Made by a program: the position numbers and the translations under genes. The notes below the pieces were generated by a model, which ran no database searches, was not told the origin of the DNA, and was given only the letters and a program-made list of their open reading frames with translations. This document shows positions 25,764-34,068 of a stretch of 64,000 bases of DNA, one piece after another (positions within the stretch are counted from its first letter, which is position 1; each line of letters opens with the position of its first letter). Source of the stretch: Pseudonocardiales bacterium (GTDB taxonomy: Bacteria > Actinomycetota > Actinomycetes > Mycobacteriales > Pseudonocardiaceae); the NCBI GenBank assembly GCA_019244165.1, contig JAFATA010000021.1:1-64000 (forward strand). The letters are read 5' to 3'.

Positions 25764-26180
25764 TCAGCGGGGTAGGCAGCACCACTGGGTGAGGGCTTCG
25801 TGCAGGCCAGTGACCAGGGGCAGACTCGCCAGGGCTTTCGCGTCGCACCAGCGGGCATCGCCAGCGTCATCGCCGGCTCGTAGCGTTCCGCCGGTCACCC
25901 GGCAGTGGTAGTCGTGGATGTCGAACACGGCCCCCTGTGGTGTGGGGCGTTGCACCTCTCCCAGCAAGCGCGCGATCTCGACTGCCAGCCCGGTCTCCTC
26001 GGCCACCTCGCGGATCACCGCCTGGTGATCTGTCTCACCGGGCTCAACCCGGCCTCCGGGCACCGACCAGCGTCCCCGCCCCGGCTCGTTGGCCCTTCGG
26101 ACCAGCAGCAGCCTGCCGGCGTGGTCGAACACCACTGCCCCGACACACCGAACCCGCTGCTCGGGTGACCCCGTCATCAT
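25764..26180 (-). CDS. Nudix hydrolase
   Basis: A small pyrophosphohydrolase with the full Nudix box: GGRVEPGETDHQAVIREVAE followed by ETGL, which places the metal-binding glutamates. The start of the fold is RCVGAVVFDHAGRLLLVRR and the product ends VTGLHEALTQWCCLPR. Substrates may be oxidised or modified nucleotides. I start it at ATG 26180 (next in-frame ATG 26177), since a longer frame would overlap the divergent PH-domain gene. It is convergent with the stress protein gene, with only two bases between them. Confidence 0.83.
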   Translation of the reverse strand: MMTGSPEQRVRCVGAVVFDHAGRLLLVRRANEPGRGRWSVPGGRVEPGETDHQAVIREVAEETGLAVEIARLLGEVQRPTPQGAVFDIHDYHCRVTGGTLRAGDDAGDARWCDAKALASLPLVTGLHEALTQWCCLPR

Positions 26181-26204
26181 CAGCGACGGTAGTACTCTCA
26201 CGGT

Positions 26205-26789
26205 GTGATCGGTCGCCATACCAACGTCTTGCTCAACCCCTCTGTGGAGCGGCGGGTGATCCGGGTGCGGCGGCACTGGGCGATGTTGACCAAGCCGATA
26301 CTGCAGACCATCGTGGTCGTGGGCGTCGCGTTCGGGCTGTCACTGCTGGTCAGTCGCCTGAGCCAGGGGCTCTGGCTGGTGCAGTCCTTGCTCTGGTATC
26401 TGGCGGTCGCGGCAGTGATGCGTTTCGCCTGGAAGGTGCTGGAATGGTGGCTCGAGCTCATTATCGTCACCGACAAGCGATTCATGATCACCAGCGGCGT
26501 CCTGGAGACGAAGAACTCCATGATGCCGATCACGAAGGTGACCGATATGAGCTTTCTGCGGCCGTTCATCGGCCAGATACTTGGTTACGGCACGCTCCGG
26601 GTGGAGTCGGCCGGGCAGAAGCAGGATTTGGAGCATATCGAGTACGTGCCCAGGCCGGAGGAGGTCTTCAAAGCGATCTCCGAGCTAATCTTCGGTGAGA
26701 AGAAGCAGGCCCGTTCCCACATGCTGGAGCCGCCACGCGGCGCCCGCCGCAGGGCTTGGCGCTTCGCGAGACGGTCTGATCTGCGGTAG
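26205..26789 (+). CDS. Bacterial PH-domain membrane protein
   Basis: The 194-residue protein has two hydrophobic helices (ILQTIVVVGVAFGLSLLV and LWYLAVAAVMRFAWKVL) followed by ELIIVTDKRFMITSGVLETKNSMMPITKVTDM, the pattern of the bacterial PH-like domain (YdbS-type), and a basic C-terminus. It is anchored in the membrane with the domain in the cytoplasm. The function of the family is not settled. It starts with GTG, divergent from the Nudix gene. Confidence 0.78.
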   Translation: MIGRHTNVLLNPSVERRVIRVRRHWAMLTKPILQTIVVVGVAFGLSLLVSRLSQGLWLVQSLLWYLAVAAVMRFAWKVLEWWLELIIVTDKRFMITSGVLETKNSMMPITKVTDMSFLRPFIGQILGYGTLRVESAGQKQDLEHIEYVPRPEEVFKAISELIFGEKKQARSHMLEPPRGARRRAWRFARRSDLR

Positions 26790-26816
26790 CGCGGTAGTCG
26801 AATAAAGTCGGCGGTT

Positions 26817-27683
26817 GTGCGTATCGACCTGCACGCCCACTCCACGGTGTCCGACGGAACGGACACCCCCGCCGAGCTTATGGCCGCCGCCGCTGCGGCT
26901 GGCCTCGATGTGGTAGCCCTGACCGACCACGACACCACCGCCGGGTGGGCGGAGGCGCTCGACGCGCTGCCCACGGGCCTCCGGTTGATCCGGGGCGCGG
27001 AGTTCTCCTGCCTTGCACCAGACGGTAGGGGCGGGCGGGTTTCGGTGCATCTGCTTGGGTACCTGTTCGATCCCGCCTCAGAGATGATCATCTCTGAGGC
27101 GGCCCGGCTCCGGGATGAGCGGCGCGCCCGACTGCGTGCCATGGCAGATCGGATGGCCGCCGACGGGTTCCCGGTAGATCCCGACGCGGTGCTCGGCGGT
27201 CTGCCGCCGGAGACTCCAGCCGGTCGGCCGCATCTGGCCCGAGCATTGGTATCCGCTGGTGTCGTGGGCAGCGTCGAGGAGGCTTTCCACCGGTTCCTGG
27301 GCAGCGGAGGTCCGTACTACCTTGGCCGGGCCGACACCGACGTCGCTACCGCGGTCCGGATGGTGCGTGCTGCGGGCGGAGTCCCGGTCCTGGCACACCC
27401 CGCCGCCCGCCGCCGCGGGCCGGTGATCGCCCCTGCGGTCATCGCTGAGCTCGCCGCTCACGGGCTCGCCGGAGTGGAAGTTGACCACCCCGACCACACC
27501 GGCGACGAACGGGCTGCACTGGGCGACCTCGCGGCCGCGCTGGGCCTGCTGATCACCGGTTCCAGCGACTACCACGGCGCGAACAAGACGGTGTCGCTAG
27601 GTCAGGAGATGACCGACCCGCAGGTGCTGGAGCGGATCGAAGAGCTGGCAGCGGGTAGCCCAGTCACCGCGGTGACTGGTTGA
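26817..27683 (+). CDS. PHP-domain phosphoesterase (TrpH/RNase AM-like)
   Basis: The 288-residue protein begins with the metal-binding motif MRIDLHAHSTVSDG and has ALTDHDT, GAEFSC, the loop PVLAHPAA, and the ending motif GSSDYHG, which together provide the three-metal site of the PHP fold. Relatives hydrolyse nucleoside 3',5'-bisphosphates or short RNA 5' ends. It starts with GTG. A perfect 30-base palindrome is inside the gene at about residue 91. It is followed by a RecB-like nuclease gene, but without overlap. Confidence 0.83.
   Translation: MRIDLHAHSTVSDGTDTPAELMAAAAAAGLDVVALTDHDTTAGWAEALDALPTGLRLIRGAEFSCLAPDGRGGRVSVHLLGYLFDPASEMIISEAARLRDERRARLRAMADRMAADGFPVDPDAVLGGLPPETPAGRPHLARALVSAGVVGSVEEAFHRFLGSGGPYYLGRADTDVATAVRMVRAAGGVPVLAHPAARRRGPVIAPAVIAELAAHGLAGVEVDHPDHTGDERAALGDLAAALGLLITGSSDYHGANKTVSLGQEMTDPQVLERIEELAAGSPVTAVTG
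27073..27102. repeat. Perfect 30-base palindrome inside the PHP gene
   Basis: The half-sites CCGCCTCAGAGATGA and TCATCTCTGAGGCGG are exact reverse complements with no spacer. It encodes the segment PASEMIISEA of the protein. A perfect palindrome this long is unlikely by chance. Confidence 0.9.
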
Positions 27684-27734
27684 GCTGATGGTCGACCGGC
27701 AGCCAGGCCGGTCGTGCCGGCGGGTACGGTAAGG

Positions 27735-28583
27735 ATGATGGCACAGCGAGCGCAGGGAGAGCTGGAGCTCGGCGGTCTGCCGCGCCCGCTGGTGCGGGTG
27801 ACTCCCGCCAAGCTCGCTACGTGGAGTGGCTGCCGTCGGCGCTACCGGATGGCCTACCTGGATCGTCCCACGCCGGCCCGGGGCGGGGCGTGGGCGCACA
27901 ACACGCTGGGTGGGGTGGTGCACACCGCGCTGCGGGCGTTGTTTGACCTGGCGCCCGAGCAGCGCCGTGCGCACACTGCGGCCGCCTTGGTGGCGACGCA
28001 CTGGTCGAGTGAGGGTTTCGTGGACCACGCGCAGGCCGCCGACTATCGCAGCCGCGCGCAGGACTGGGTGGCCCGCTACGTCGACGAGCTGGACCCCGAG
28101 CTGGAGCCGGTGGGGGTCGAGCGCTGGGTTTCCGCGCCGACCCAGCGGATTGTTGCCGAGGGGCGGGTGGACCGCATCGACGAGCGGGACGGCGAGCTGG
28201 TCGTGGTGGATTACAAGACCGGTCGCCAGGGGCTCACGGTCGATGACGCTCGCACTTCGCAGGCGCTGGCGCTCTACGCTTTCGCGGCCGGGCGCACGCT
28301 GCGTCGGGAGTGCCGGCGAGTTGAGCTGCACCACCTGCCCACCGGCATCGTCGCCGGATGGGAGCACACTAAGCAGTCGCTGCGCAGGCACCTGCAGCGC
28401 GCTGAGGAGGCCGCCGAGGAGATCGCGCTGGCCACCGACACTCTGGCCGCGGGAGGCGATCCGGAAACCCTGTTCCCTCCCGCTCCTGGCCGGGCCTGCT
28501 CCTGGTGTGAGTTCCGGCGGCACTGCCCCGAGGGGCAGGCCAGCGCACCGGACCTGCAGCCCTGGGCGCTGCTCGCGCCATGA
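27735..28583 (+). CDS. RecB-family exonuclease, PD-(D/E)XK
   Basis: The protein of about 282 residues contains VTPAKLATWSGCRRRYRM (first cysteine and helix), the nuclease core AEGRVDRIDERDGELVVVDYKTGR with the catalytic D...D-x-K signature, and the C-terminal cluster CSWCEFRRHC. The four cysteines would bind an iron-sulfur cluster, as in AddB and Cas4-type nucleases. It is a stand-alone nuclease for DNA repair or processing. The start is uncertain: ATG 27735 or 27738, while a GTG at 27714 is also in frame. The following gene overlaps as ATGA. Confidence 0.85.
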   Translation: MMAQRAQGELELGGLPRPLVRVTPAKLATWSGCRRRYRMAYLDRPTPARGGAWAHNTLGGVVHTALRALFDLAPEQRRAHTAAALVATHWSSEGFVDHAQAADYRSRAQDWVARYVDELDPELEPVGVERWVSAPTQRIVAEGRVDRIDERDGELVVVDYKTGRQGLTVDDARTSQALALYAFAAGRTLRRECRRVELHHLPTGIVAGWEHTKQSLRRHLQRAEEAAEEIALATDTLAAGGDPETLFPPAPGRACSWCEFRRHCPEGQASAPDLQPWALLAP

Positions 28584-28873
28584 CCGTCGACACCGAGCGT
28601 GCCGGGGTGCGTGTTCTGCGGGGACTCTCCGGTGTGCTGGCGGGGGGCCTGGTCGCGCTTGCGATCACGGTATGCGTGGCGCAGTGGCTGGCCAGCACCT
28701 CAGGCCGTCCCGGTCTAGGCATGGCAACCGTCGCCTGCCATGTGCTCGCGGCGCTCTCCGCCGTGGTGTTGCAGCTGGCGGCAGAGTGGGCCCCACGCCG
28801 CGGCGCGGCGTTAGCTTCCTGGGCTGTCCTGGTGCTCGCGGCCGTTATCCTCTGGTTCGGCTGGTGGGCCTGA
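28580..28873 (+). CDS. Small membrane protein, three helices
   Basis: The 97-residue protein overlaps the nuclease gene by ATGA. It has hydrophobic helices at about residues 14-38, 47-66 and 76-95, with short loops and little charge. No family is recognised. The coupling with the nuclease gene is likely structural and tells little about the function. Confidence 0.6.
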   Translation: MTVDTERAGVRVLRGLSGVLAGGLVALAITVCVAQWLASTSGRPGLGMATVACHVLAALSAVVLQLAAEWAPRRGAALASWAVLVLAAVILWFGWWA

Positions 28874-28913
28874 GATCTGGTAGGCCTGGGACCTGGTGGG
28901 CTTGGGCGCAAGG

Positions 28914-29855
28914 TCACAAGGCTGCCCGGACCCGCTCCAGCGCCTGGCGCACGATAGGCCCGTGTCGCCAGCGTTCGGGCACCTGCAGTGCGGCGGTGCG
29001 TAGCCCCCGCAACACCACGGTGGCGGTCAGGTCGGTGCTGGGCAGGCCGGGCAGGCCGTAGAGGCGGCGCGCCCACCGGGGCAGCAACACGAACGCCAGC
29101 CCGGCCACGGTGGTCCAGAGTGGACGGGCGGGGGTGGTCAGCTCGGTCCGTAGCGACAGTGGTGGCGCCATCAACCACAGCGCGGTTCGCCGCGCCAGTG
29201 GAGAGGAGCGCAGCTCGGGGCGCACCTGCTCGAAGTACCTGATCAGTGCGGCCCGGTCGGTTGGCACGTCATCAAGTCCCACCAACTGGGCGGCGCGCAC
29301 CTGCTCGACGAGAAACCGGTCGGCCTCAGCGCCAGTCAGCGCCAGTCCGCCGCGGCCGACCGCGTCGAGAAACGAGGACACTTCGGTGACATGCACCCAC
29401 CGCAGCAGATCGGGATCGGTCGCGGCGTACCTCCCGCCGGTCACCGGGTCAACACCGCGGATTGCCCGATGCACTGCGCGGACCCGAGCGGCCGCTGCGT
29501 CGGCTTGGACGCACGTGCCGAAGCTCACCGTGGTCACGTACTGCGCGGTGCGCTGCAGTCTCGGCCAGAAAGCGGTACTGAAATCCGTGTGCTCGTACAC
29601 CGCTGCCATCGCCAGCGGGTGCAGGGCCTGCAGGAATAGCGCGCGGATCCCACCGACACCGGCAGCCGGATCCGCCAGCACCCGCCACGTCACGCTACCG
29701 GGACCGAAGTAACCCATATCGTCAGCCACGGCTACCTCCTCCACTGAACAGGTCACCGGGGCCCCGGGTTCGGCGCGCAGCGCCGCGAGCGGGGCACCGA
29801 GCACGGTTAACCGCACCCGGCTGGCGCTGTGCGGCGTGATTTGTGCTGCCGTCAC
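28914..29855 (-). CDS. Oxygenase of the MpaB/DUF2236 family
   Basis: The 313-residue protein carries the family pattern: an N-terminal GSVTWRVLADPA, a core ALFLQALHPLAMAAVYEHTDF, a region LLRWVHVTEVSSFLDA with the histidine, and a C-terminal hydrophobic part (WTTVAGLAFVLLP). Relatives are the latex-clearing/rubber oxygenase-like heme proteins such as Lcp and MpaB. The histidines in ALHP and RWVH fit heme or metal ligands. The substrate is unknown. Its GTG start overlaps the stop of the preceding gene (GTGA), so it is the last gene of the helicase operon. Confidence 0.78.
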   Translation of the reverse strand: MTAAQITPHSASRVRLTVLGAPLAALRAEPGAPVTCSVEEVAVADDMGYFGPGSVTWRVLADPAAGVGGIRALFLQALHPLAMAAVYEHTDFSTAFWPRLQRTAQYVTTVSFGTCVQADAAAARVRAVHRAIRGVDPVTGGRYAATDPDLLRWVHVTEVSSFLDAVGRGGLALTGAEADRFLVEQVRAAQLVGLDDVPTDRAALIRYFEQVRPELRSSPLARRTALWLMAPPLSLRTELTTPARPLWTTVAGLAFVLLPRWARRLYGLPGLPSTDLTATVVLRGLRTAALQVPERWRHGPIVRQALERVRAAL

Positions 29856-31123
29856 CAGGTGGAGCTTACGAGCCCTTCGCGCAACGCGACCAGCATATCG
29901 CCGCGTTGCTCCAGCACAACCCCGCCGGAGCTGGCGGTAGCTACCGGACCGCGGTAGCTACCGCGGTCCACTGGCAGCGTACTGAGCTGCTGACCTGTCG
30001 CGGTGTCGAGCACGGCCAGCGCCCCGGGCACCGGCAGCAGCAGCCGCCCGGCGACCTCGGAGCCGGGGCCCAGAGATCCCGGCCGGATCCACTGTGGCCG
30101 CAGCTCCCCGGTGTCCACCGCGACCGTGGCCGAGCCGGTGAACCAGTACACCTCGGTCGTGGTCTTGGTGACGTCGACCACGCCAGCGGGTGGATTGCCG
30201 CGTAGGTCGGTGTCGGGGATGGCCAGCGGGTGCTCGGCAACGGCTTTGCCCTGCTCGTCGAACACCACCAGCCGGGCCGGGTCGGGCAGTGCCACCGCCA
30301 CTCGCTGCCCGTTCACCGCGATGACCTGGGCCTGCCGGCCCGGGAGCAGGACACTAAAGATCACCTCGGGCCGTTCTGGGTCCCGGGGATCAGATCGTTG
30401 CACGGTGAGCCGCGTGCGTTCCCCGGGACACTGCTCCACCACGGCCAGTTTCTCGGCGCTCGACCTCGCCGGGCCCGCGTTCCCGCCGCCCAGTGCCATC
30501 GACCCGTGTAGGCAATCCGGCCGAGGCTGGGTCGCGGGCTGCGCTGGGGTCGGCAGCCGCCCGTAGGCCAGTGTTCGCACCAGGTCGGAGCGCCATACCT
30601 CCAGGTAGCGGGCTCCGCTGGCGGCCAGGTGGTCACCAGCGGCGACCAGACGGGTCGGCGCCTGCACCGGGCCGGTGCGTTGCGGTCCACGCTGGCCATC
30701 GGTCCAGTTCAGGGCGGTCACCTCGCTGCAGGTCTCGCCCCGCCGGTATACCGCCACGACCTGGTGGAACGCGGCGGCCACCGTGCACAGCGACCGGTCT
30801 CGCCGGTAGCTCCAGCGCAGCGCGCCTGAGCGCAGGTCGCGGCCGGCGACCATCCCCGCGGCGGCGGTGACCACCGTGTCGCCCCGCACCAAGGGGACCG
30901 GGGTCGCTGAACTCGGCGCCCGCCACGCCTCGGTCAGTGCCGCGGGGAGGTGCGCCGTTGTCCCTGGCGCGATCGTGGAAGCCGGGCCGGGAGCAGTGCT
31001 CAGCGTGGTGCGTCGCGCGTCACTGGCCCACCACAGGGTGCTCCCCACGGCCAGCACGACCAAGGCCAACACCGCTGCGGCAGTCAGGTCCCACCGGGTG
31101 CGGCGTTCGGGCGCGGGGGGCAT
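29852..31123 (-). CDS. Membrane-anchored beta-propeller (PQQ-like) protein
   Basis: The 423-residue protein has an N-terminal anchor (LTAAAVLALVVLAVGSTLWW) and an extracellular part with repeats such as GDTVVTAAAGMVAGRDLRSGALRWSY and ALAVLDTATGQQLSTLPV, the beta-propeller blade signature of PQQ-like domains. There is no catalytic motif. Its position after a DEAD-box helicase matches Rv3212 in mycobacteria from memory. It is on the minus strand between the helicase (23 bases upstream) and the MpaB gene, all probably one transcript. A perfect 24-base palindrome lies near its 3' end. Confidence 0.72.
   Translation of the reverse strand: MPPAPERRTRWDLTAAAVLALVVLAVGSTLWWASDARRTTLSTAPGPASTIAPGTTAHLPAALTEAWRAPSSATPVPLVRGDTVVTAAAGMVAGRDLRSGALRWSYRRDRSLCTVAAAFHQVVAVYRRGETCSEVTALNWTDGQRGPQRTGPVQAPTRLVAAGDHLAASGARYLEVWRSDLVRTLAYGRLPTPAQPATQPRPDCLHGSMALGGGNAGPARSSAEKLAVVEQCPGERTRLTVQRSDPRDPERPEVIFSVLLPGRQAQVIAVNGQRVAVALPDPARLVVFDEQGKAVAEHPLAIPDTDLRGNPPAGVVDVTKTTTEVYWFTGSATVAVDTGELRPQWIRPGSLGPGSEVAGRLLLPVPGALAVLDTATGQQLSTLPVDRGSYRGPVATASSGGVVLEQRGDMLVALREGLVSSTW
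29946..29969. repeat. Perfect 24-base palindrome inside the beta-propeller gene
   Basis: The half-sites are GGACCGCGGTAG and CTACCGCGGTCC with no spacer. The shorter palindrome GGTAGCTACC also occurs just before it (29937-29946), so this core is present twice within about 30 bases. It lies in the last part of the coding region. Confidence 0.9.
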
Positions 31124-31145
31124 CTCCAGGCATCTTCAGACGCTG

Positions 31146-32870
31146 TCAACCCGCGGCGCGAGGCTGGCTGCCGTGCTCCTGGGTGCCCCGTCCCCGGCCA
31201 CGTCGCTGGCGACGGCGGCGCAGCCGGGGCTCGCCCTGCTCCCCTGGGTATTCCGCTGGGGGCGCGGTCTCGATGCTGGGAGCGACAGGCTCTCCGTTGC
31301 GGGTGCGGCGCCTGAGGCGACGGACTGCGGGGGCCGCTCGCTCGGCGGACCCACCGCGCAGGCTACGCCGGGTGCCGGTGACACGCCGACCGTGGATCCG
31401 GCCCTCGGAGTCGCGAGGCTCGGCTGCCAACCCGGCTCGGGTGCGCCGGGTCAGCGGCAGTCGCCCGGTGGAGTCGGGGGGGATATCCAGGTCGCTGAAC
31501 AAGTGCTCGGAGGTGGAGTAGGTCTCCGCGGGCACCGGCATGTGGAGGCCGAGAGCGTCACTGATCAGCTTCCAGCGCTCTTCCTCGTCCCAGTCGACGA
31601 GAGTGATCGCCACGCCGGCGCGCCCGGCTCGACCGGTCCGTCCGATTCGGTGCACGTAAATCTTCTCGTCTTCGGGGCACTGGTAGTTGATGACGTGAGT
31701 CACCTCCGGGACGTCGATGCCACGCGCGGCGACGTCGGTGGCGACCAGCACGTCCACCTTCTCCGAGCGGAATGCCCGCAGCGCCTGCTCGCGCGCTGCC
31801 TGACCGAGATCACCGTGCACTGCCGCAGCCGCGAAACCGCGCTCGGTGAGCTCGTCGGCCACCTTCTGCGCAGTGCGTTTGGTCCTCGTGAAGATCATCG
31901 TCAGACCTCGCTCGCGGGCCTGCAGTGCTCGGGCGAGTAGCTCTATTTTGTCCATCGCGTGCGCCCGGTAGACGAACTGCCGAGTCCGCTCGTGGATGGC
32001 GGTGGCGTTGGGCTCCTCGGCCCGGATATGCGTCGGCCAGGTCAAGAAGGCGCGAGCCAGGGTGATGATCGGATCCGGCATGGTGGCCGAGAACAGCATG
32101 GTCTGGCGCTGGTCGGGCACCATCCGCAGGATTCGTTCGATGTCGGGCAGAAACCCCAGGTCGAGCATTTCATCAGCCTCGTCGAGGACCAGCACCCGCA
32201 CCTTGCCCAATACCAGCTGGCGCCCTTCGGCGAGGTCTAACAGCCGGCCCGGGGTGCCGACCACCAGGTCCACTCCGCTGGCCAGTGCTTTGATCTGCCC
32301 TTCGTAGGGCCGGCCGCCGTAAACCGGAAGAACCCGCAGGCCGAGCTCCCGGCCAACGGCGGCGAGATCGGCGCTGACCTGCAGGCACAACTCGCGGGTA
32401 GGCACGACGACCAAGGCGTGCGGGGTGCCATCGGGCGCGATGTCTCCAGTAGTGATCCGCTGGATCATCGGGACACCGAAACCGAGCGTCTTGCCGGTAC
32501 CGGTGCGGGCCTGGCCGATGAGGTCGTCGCCGGCCAGGGCCAGCGGCAGGGTGAGCTCTTGAATGGCGAAGGTGCGCTCGATGCCTGCGGCCCGCAGGGT
32601 CCGGACGATCTCGTTGCGGACCCCGAGCTCGGCGAAGGTAGGGGAGTCATCCCGGACGGGAGCACCAGCCTGCAACGGACTGGGCAGGCCGGGTTCGTCG
32701 ATATCGATCGGATAGACGTCGCTCACGGGGTTGGTGGTGCCCACGGGGTTGGTGGTGCCCACGGGGTTGATGGTGCCCACGGGGTTAATGGGGCACAGTG
32801 TGGTCTGGCTGACGGTCAGCGTGATCGCCTCTCTCGTACCGGCGCGTCCGCCGCCGTCTCGCTCGACCAA
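31146..32870 (-). CDS. DEAD-box RNA helicase, RhlE type
   Basis: A 574-residue RNA helicase. Motifs in order: the Q-motif around TFAIQELTLPLAL, motif I ARTGTGKT, motif II VLDEADEMLDLGF, motif III FSATMP, the ATDVAARGIDVPEV region and motif VI HRIGRTGRAG. The C-terminal tail is arginine/glycine-rich and may bind RNA. The N-terminal 55 residues include a tandem repeat of NPVGT units. The chosen TTG start is doubtful: a GTG inside the repeat could be the true start, which would shorten the protein. From memory it is syntenic with rhlE (Rv3211). It starts the operon with the propeller and MpaB genes. Confidence 0.88.
   Translation of the reverse strand: MVERDGGGRAGTREAITLTVSQTTLCPINPVGTINPVGTTNPVGTTNPVSDVYPIDIDEPGLPSPLQAGAPVRDDSPTFAELGVRNEIVRTLRAAGIERTFAIQELTLPLALAGDDLIGQARTGTGKTLGFGVPMIQRITTGDIAPDGTPHALVVVPTRELCLQVSADLAAVGRELGLRVLPVYGGRPYEGQIKALASGVDLVVGTPGRLLDLAEGRQLVLGKVRVLVLDEADEMLDLGFLPDIERILRMVPDQRQTMLFSATMPDPIITLARAFLTWPTHIRAEEPNATAIHERTRQFVYRAHAMDKIELLARALQARERGLTMIFTRTKRTAQKVADELTERGFAAAAVHGDLGQAAREQALRAFRSEKVDVLVATDVAARGIDVPEVTHVINYQCPEDEKIYVHRIGRTGRAGRAGVAITLVDWDEEERWKLISDALGLHMPVPAETYSTSEHLFSDLDIPPDSTGRLPLTRRTRAGLAAEPRDSEGRIHGRRVTGTRRSLRGGSAERAAPAVRRLRRRTRNGEPVAPSIETAPPAEYPGEQGEPRLRRRRQRRGRGRGTQEHGSQPRAAG
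32727..32790 (-). repeat. 18-base tandem repeat at the 5' end of the helicase gene
   Basis: The unit GGGGTTGGTGGTGCCCAC (plus-strand reading) is repeated nearly four times, with base changes in the later copies. On the minus strand it encodes repeats of NPVGT. Because the unit is a multiple of three, copy-number change would lengthen or shorten the protein N-terminus without a frameshift. Confidence 0.85.
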
Positions 32871-32972
32871 CTCCGCGCTGCTGGATGGCGCACCAGAGCC
32901 GGGACCGACGACACCAGGTCCGCGCTCACTGTCCTACGCTCGGTGGCCGGTGCCACCGAACCGGGCGTGTGA

Positions 32973-32993
32973 CTAGCGACCAAGGGTCGCTAG
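32973..32993. other. Hairpin in the divergent promoter region of helicase and ferritin-like genes
   Basis: CTAGCGAC and GTCGCTAG form a perfect 8-pair stem with the loop CAAGG. It lies between the helicase gene (minus strand) and the ferritin-like gene (plus strand), so it is probably in the 5' leader of one. It is followed by GGGGGTTT on the plus strand, a weak terminator-like tail. Role unproven. Confidence 0.4.
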
Positions 32994-33104
32994 GGGGTTT
33001 GACTAGTGGATCGTCACGCCCTGTAGGCACATTGTACCCCGTCCGCACGTCGACTTTATGCGTGAGGCCGCACACCCAGCCAATGCGGCACTACGCTCGC
33101 CGCC

Positions 33105-33749
33105 GTGGACATGGCACGTGAGGGCATTATCGATCTGCTGGGGGTCCTTGCCTACGGGGAACTGTCGGCCTTCGACCGGCTCGCCGAGGACGCCCGCCAT
33201 GCTCCCACGTTGGCGGGCAGGGTCGCGATGGCCGGCATGGCGGCCGCTGAGATCGGGCACTTCCGGCAGCTGGAGAGCCACCTCCGTGGCTTGGGCGTCC
33301 CGGTACAGGACGCGATGCGTCCCTTCGTCGCGCGCTTGGATGCGTTCCATGCCTCGACGGCACCCCGGTCCTGGCTGGAGTCGCTGGTGAAGACCTACGT
33401 CGGTGACGGGCTGGCGGCGGATTTCTATGGCGAGGTGGGTGCCTGGTTGGACGACGTCACCGCCGCGCTGGTCAAGGAGGTGCTGGCCGACACCGGGCAT
33501 TCGGCATTCGCCGAGCGGGAGGTGCGTAGTGCCTGCGAACGCAGCCGGAGAACCCGCGACCGGTTGGCGCTGTGGGGGCGGCGGCTGCTCGGCGAGGCGG
33601 TAACGAATGCCCGGCACGTCGTGGCAGAACGAGAGGCGCTGGCTGATCTTATCGTCCGTGGCTCCGGGGATCGGGCCGGCCTCGCCACGCTGATTCGTCG
33701 GGTGGAGATGCTGCACGGCCGTCGCATGGTCGCTCTTGGGTTGGGGTGA
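33105..33749 (+). CDS. Ferritin-like diiron protein
   Basis: The 214-residue, helical protein has [19 protein letters not shown], with a candidate metal ligand Glu, and [18 protein letters not shown], an ExxH motif typical of diiron four-helix bundles (tRNA-MS2IO6A hydroxylase-like or ferritin-like). A second ExxH-type pair is not clear by eye, so a redox or structural role is possible. It resembles Rv3210c of mycobacteria by position, between helicase and DUF3107. It starts with GTG, and a later ATG (33111) is possible. Confidence 0.7.
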   Translation: MDMAREGIIDLLGVLAYGELSAFDRLAEDARHAPTLAGRVAMAGMAAAEIGHFRQLESHLRGLGVPVQDAMRPFVARLDAFHASTAPRSWLESLVKTYVGDGLAADFYGEVGAWLDDVTAALVKEVLADTGHSAFAEREVRSACERSRRTRDRLALWGRRLLGEAVTNARHVVAEREALADLIVRGSGDRAGLATLIRRVEMLHGRRMVALGLG

Positions 33750-33810
33750 GGGCCCGCGCACCGCTCGACTAGCCTGGACCCAACATCGATCACACTGTGG
33801 AGGTTCTGGC

Positions 33811-34041
33811 GTGGAGATCAAGATTGGTGTCGCGGACAGTCCTCACGATCTGACGGTGTCCACCTCGGACTCGCCGGAGCAGGTGGAGGCGCTGGTCCTC
33901 GAGGCTATGCGCGATGCCCAGGGAATGCTGACCCTCATTGACGACAAGGGCCGGCGGTACATGGTGCCGACCTCGAGAATCGCCTACGTCGAGATCGGGC
34001 CCGCGGACACCCGCCGGATCGGCTTTGCGGTGGGGGGTTGA
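33811..34041 (+). CDS. DUF3107 family small protein
   Basis: The 76-residue protein EIKIGVADSPHDLTVSTSDS...DDKGRRYMVPTSRIAYVEIG is the DUF3107 family, seen in most actinobacteria next to a TetR gene (TB9.4/Rv3208A in mycobacteria, from memory). GTG 33811 follows GGAGG at eight bases. Function unknown, presumably a small soluble regulator. Confidence 0.85.
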   Translation: MEIKIGVADSPHDLTVSTSDSPEQVEALVLEAMRDAQGMLTLIDDKGRRYMVPTSRIAYVEIGPADTRRIGFAVGG

Positions 34042-34068
34042 GTCCATCCGCCACGCTAGGCTCGCCGC

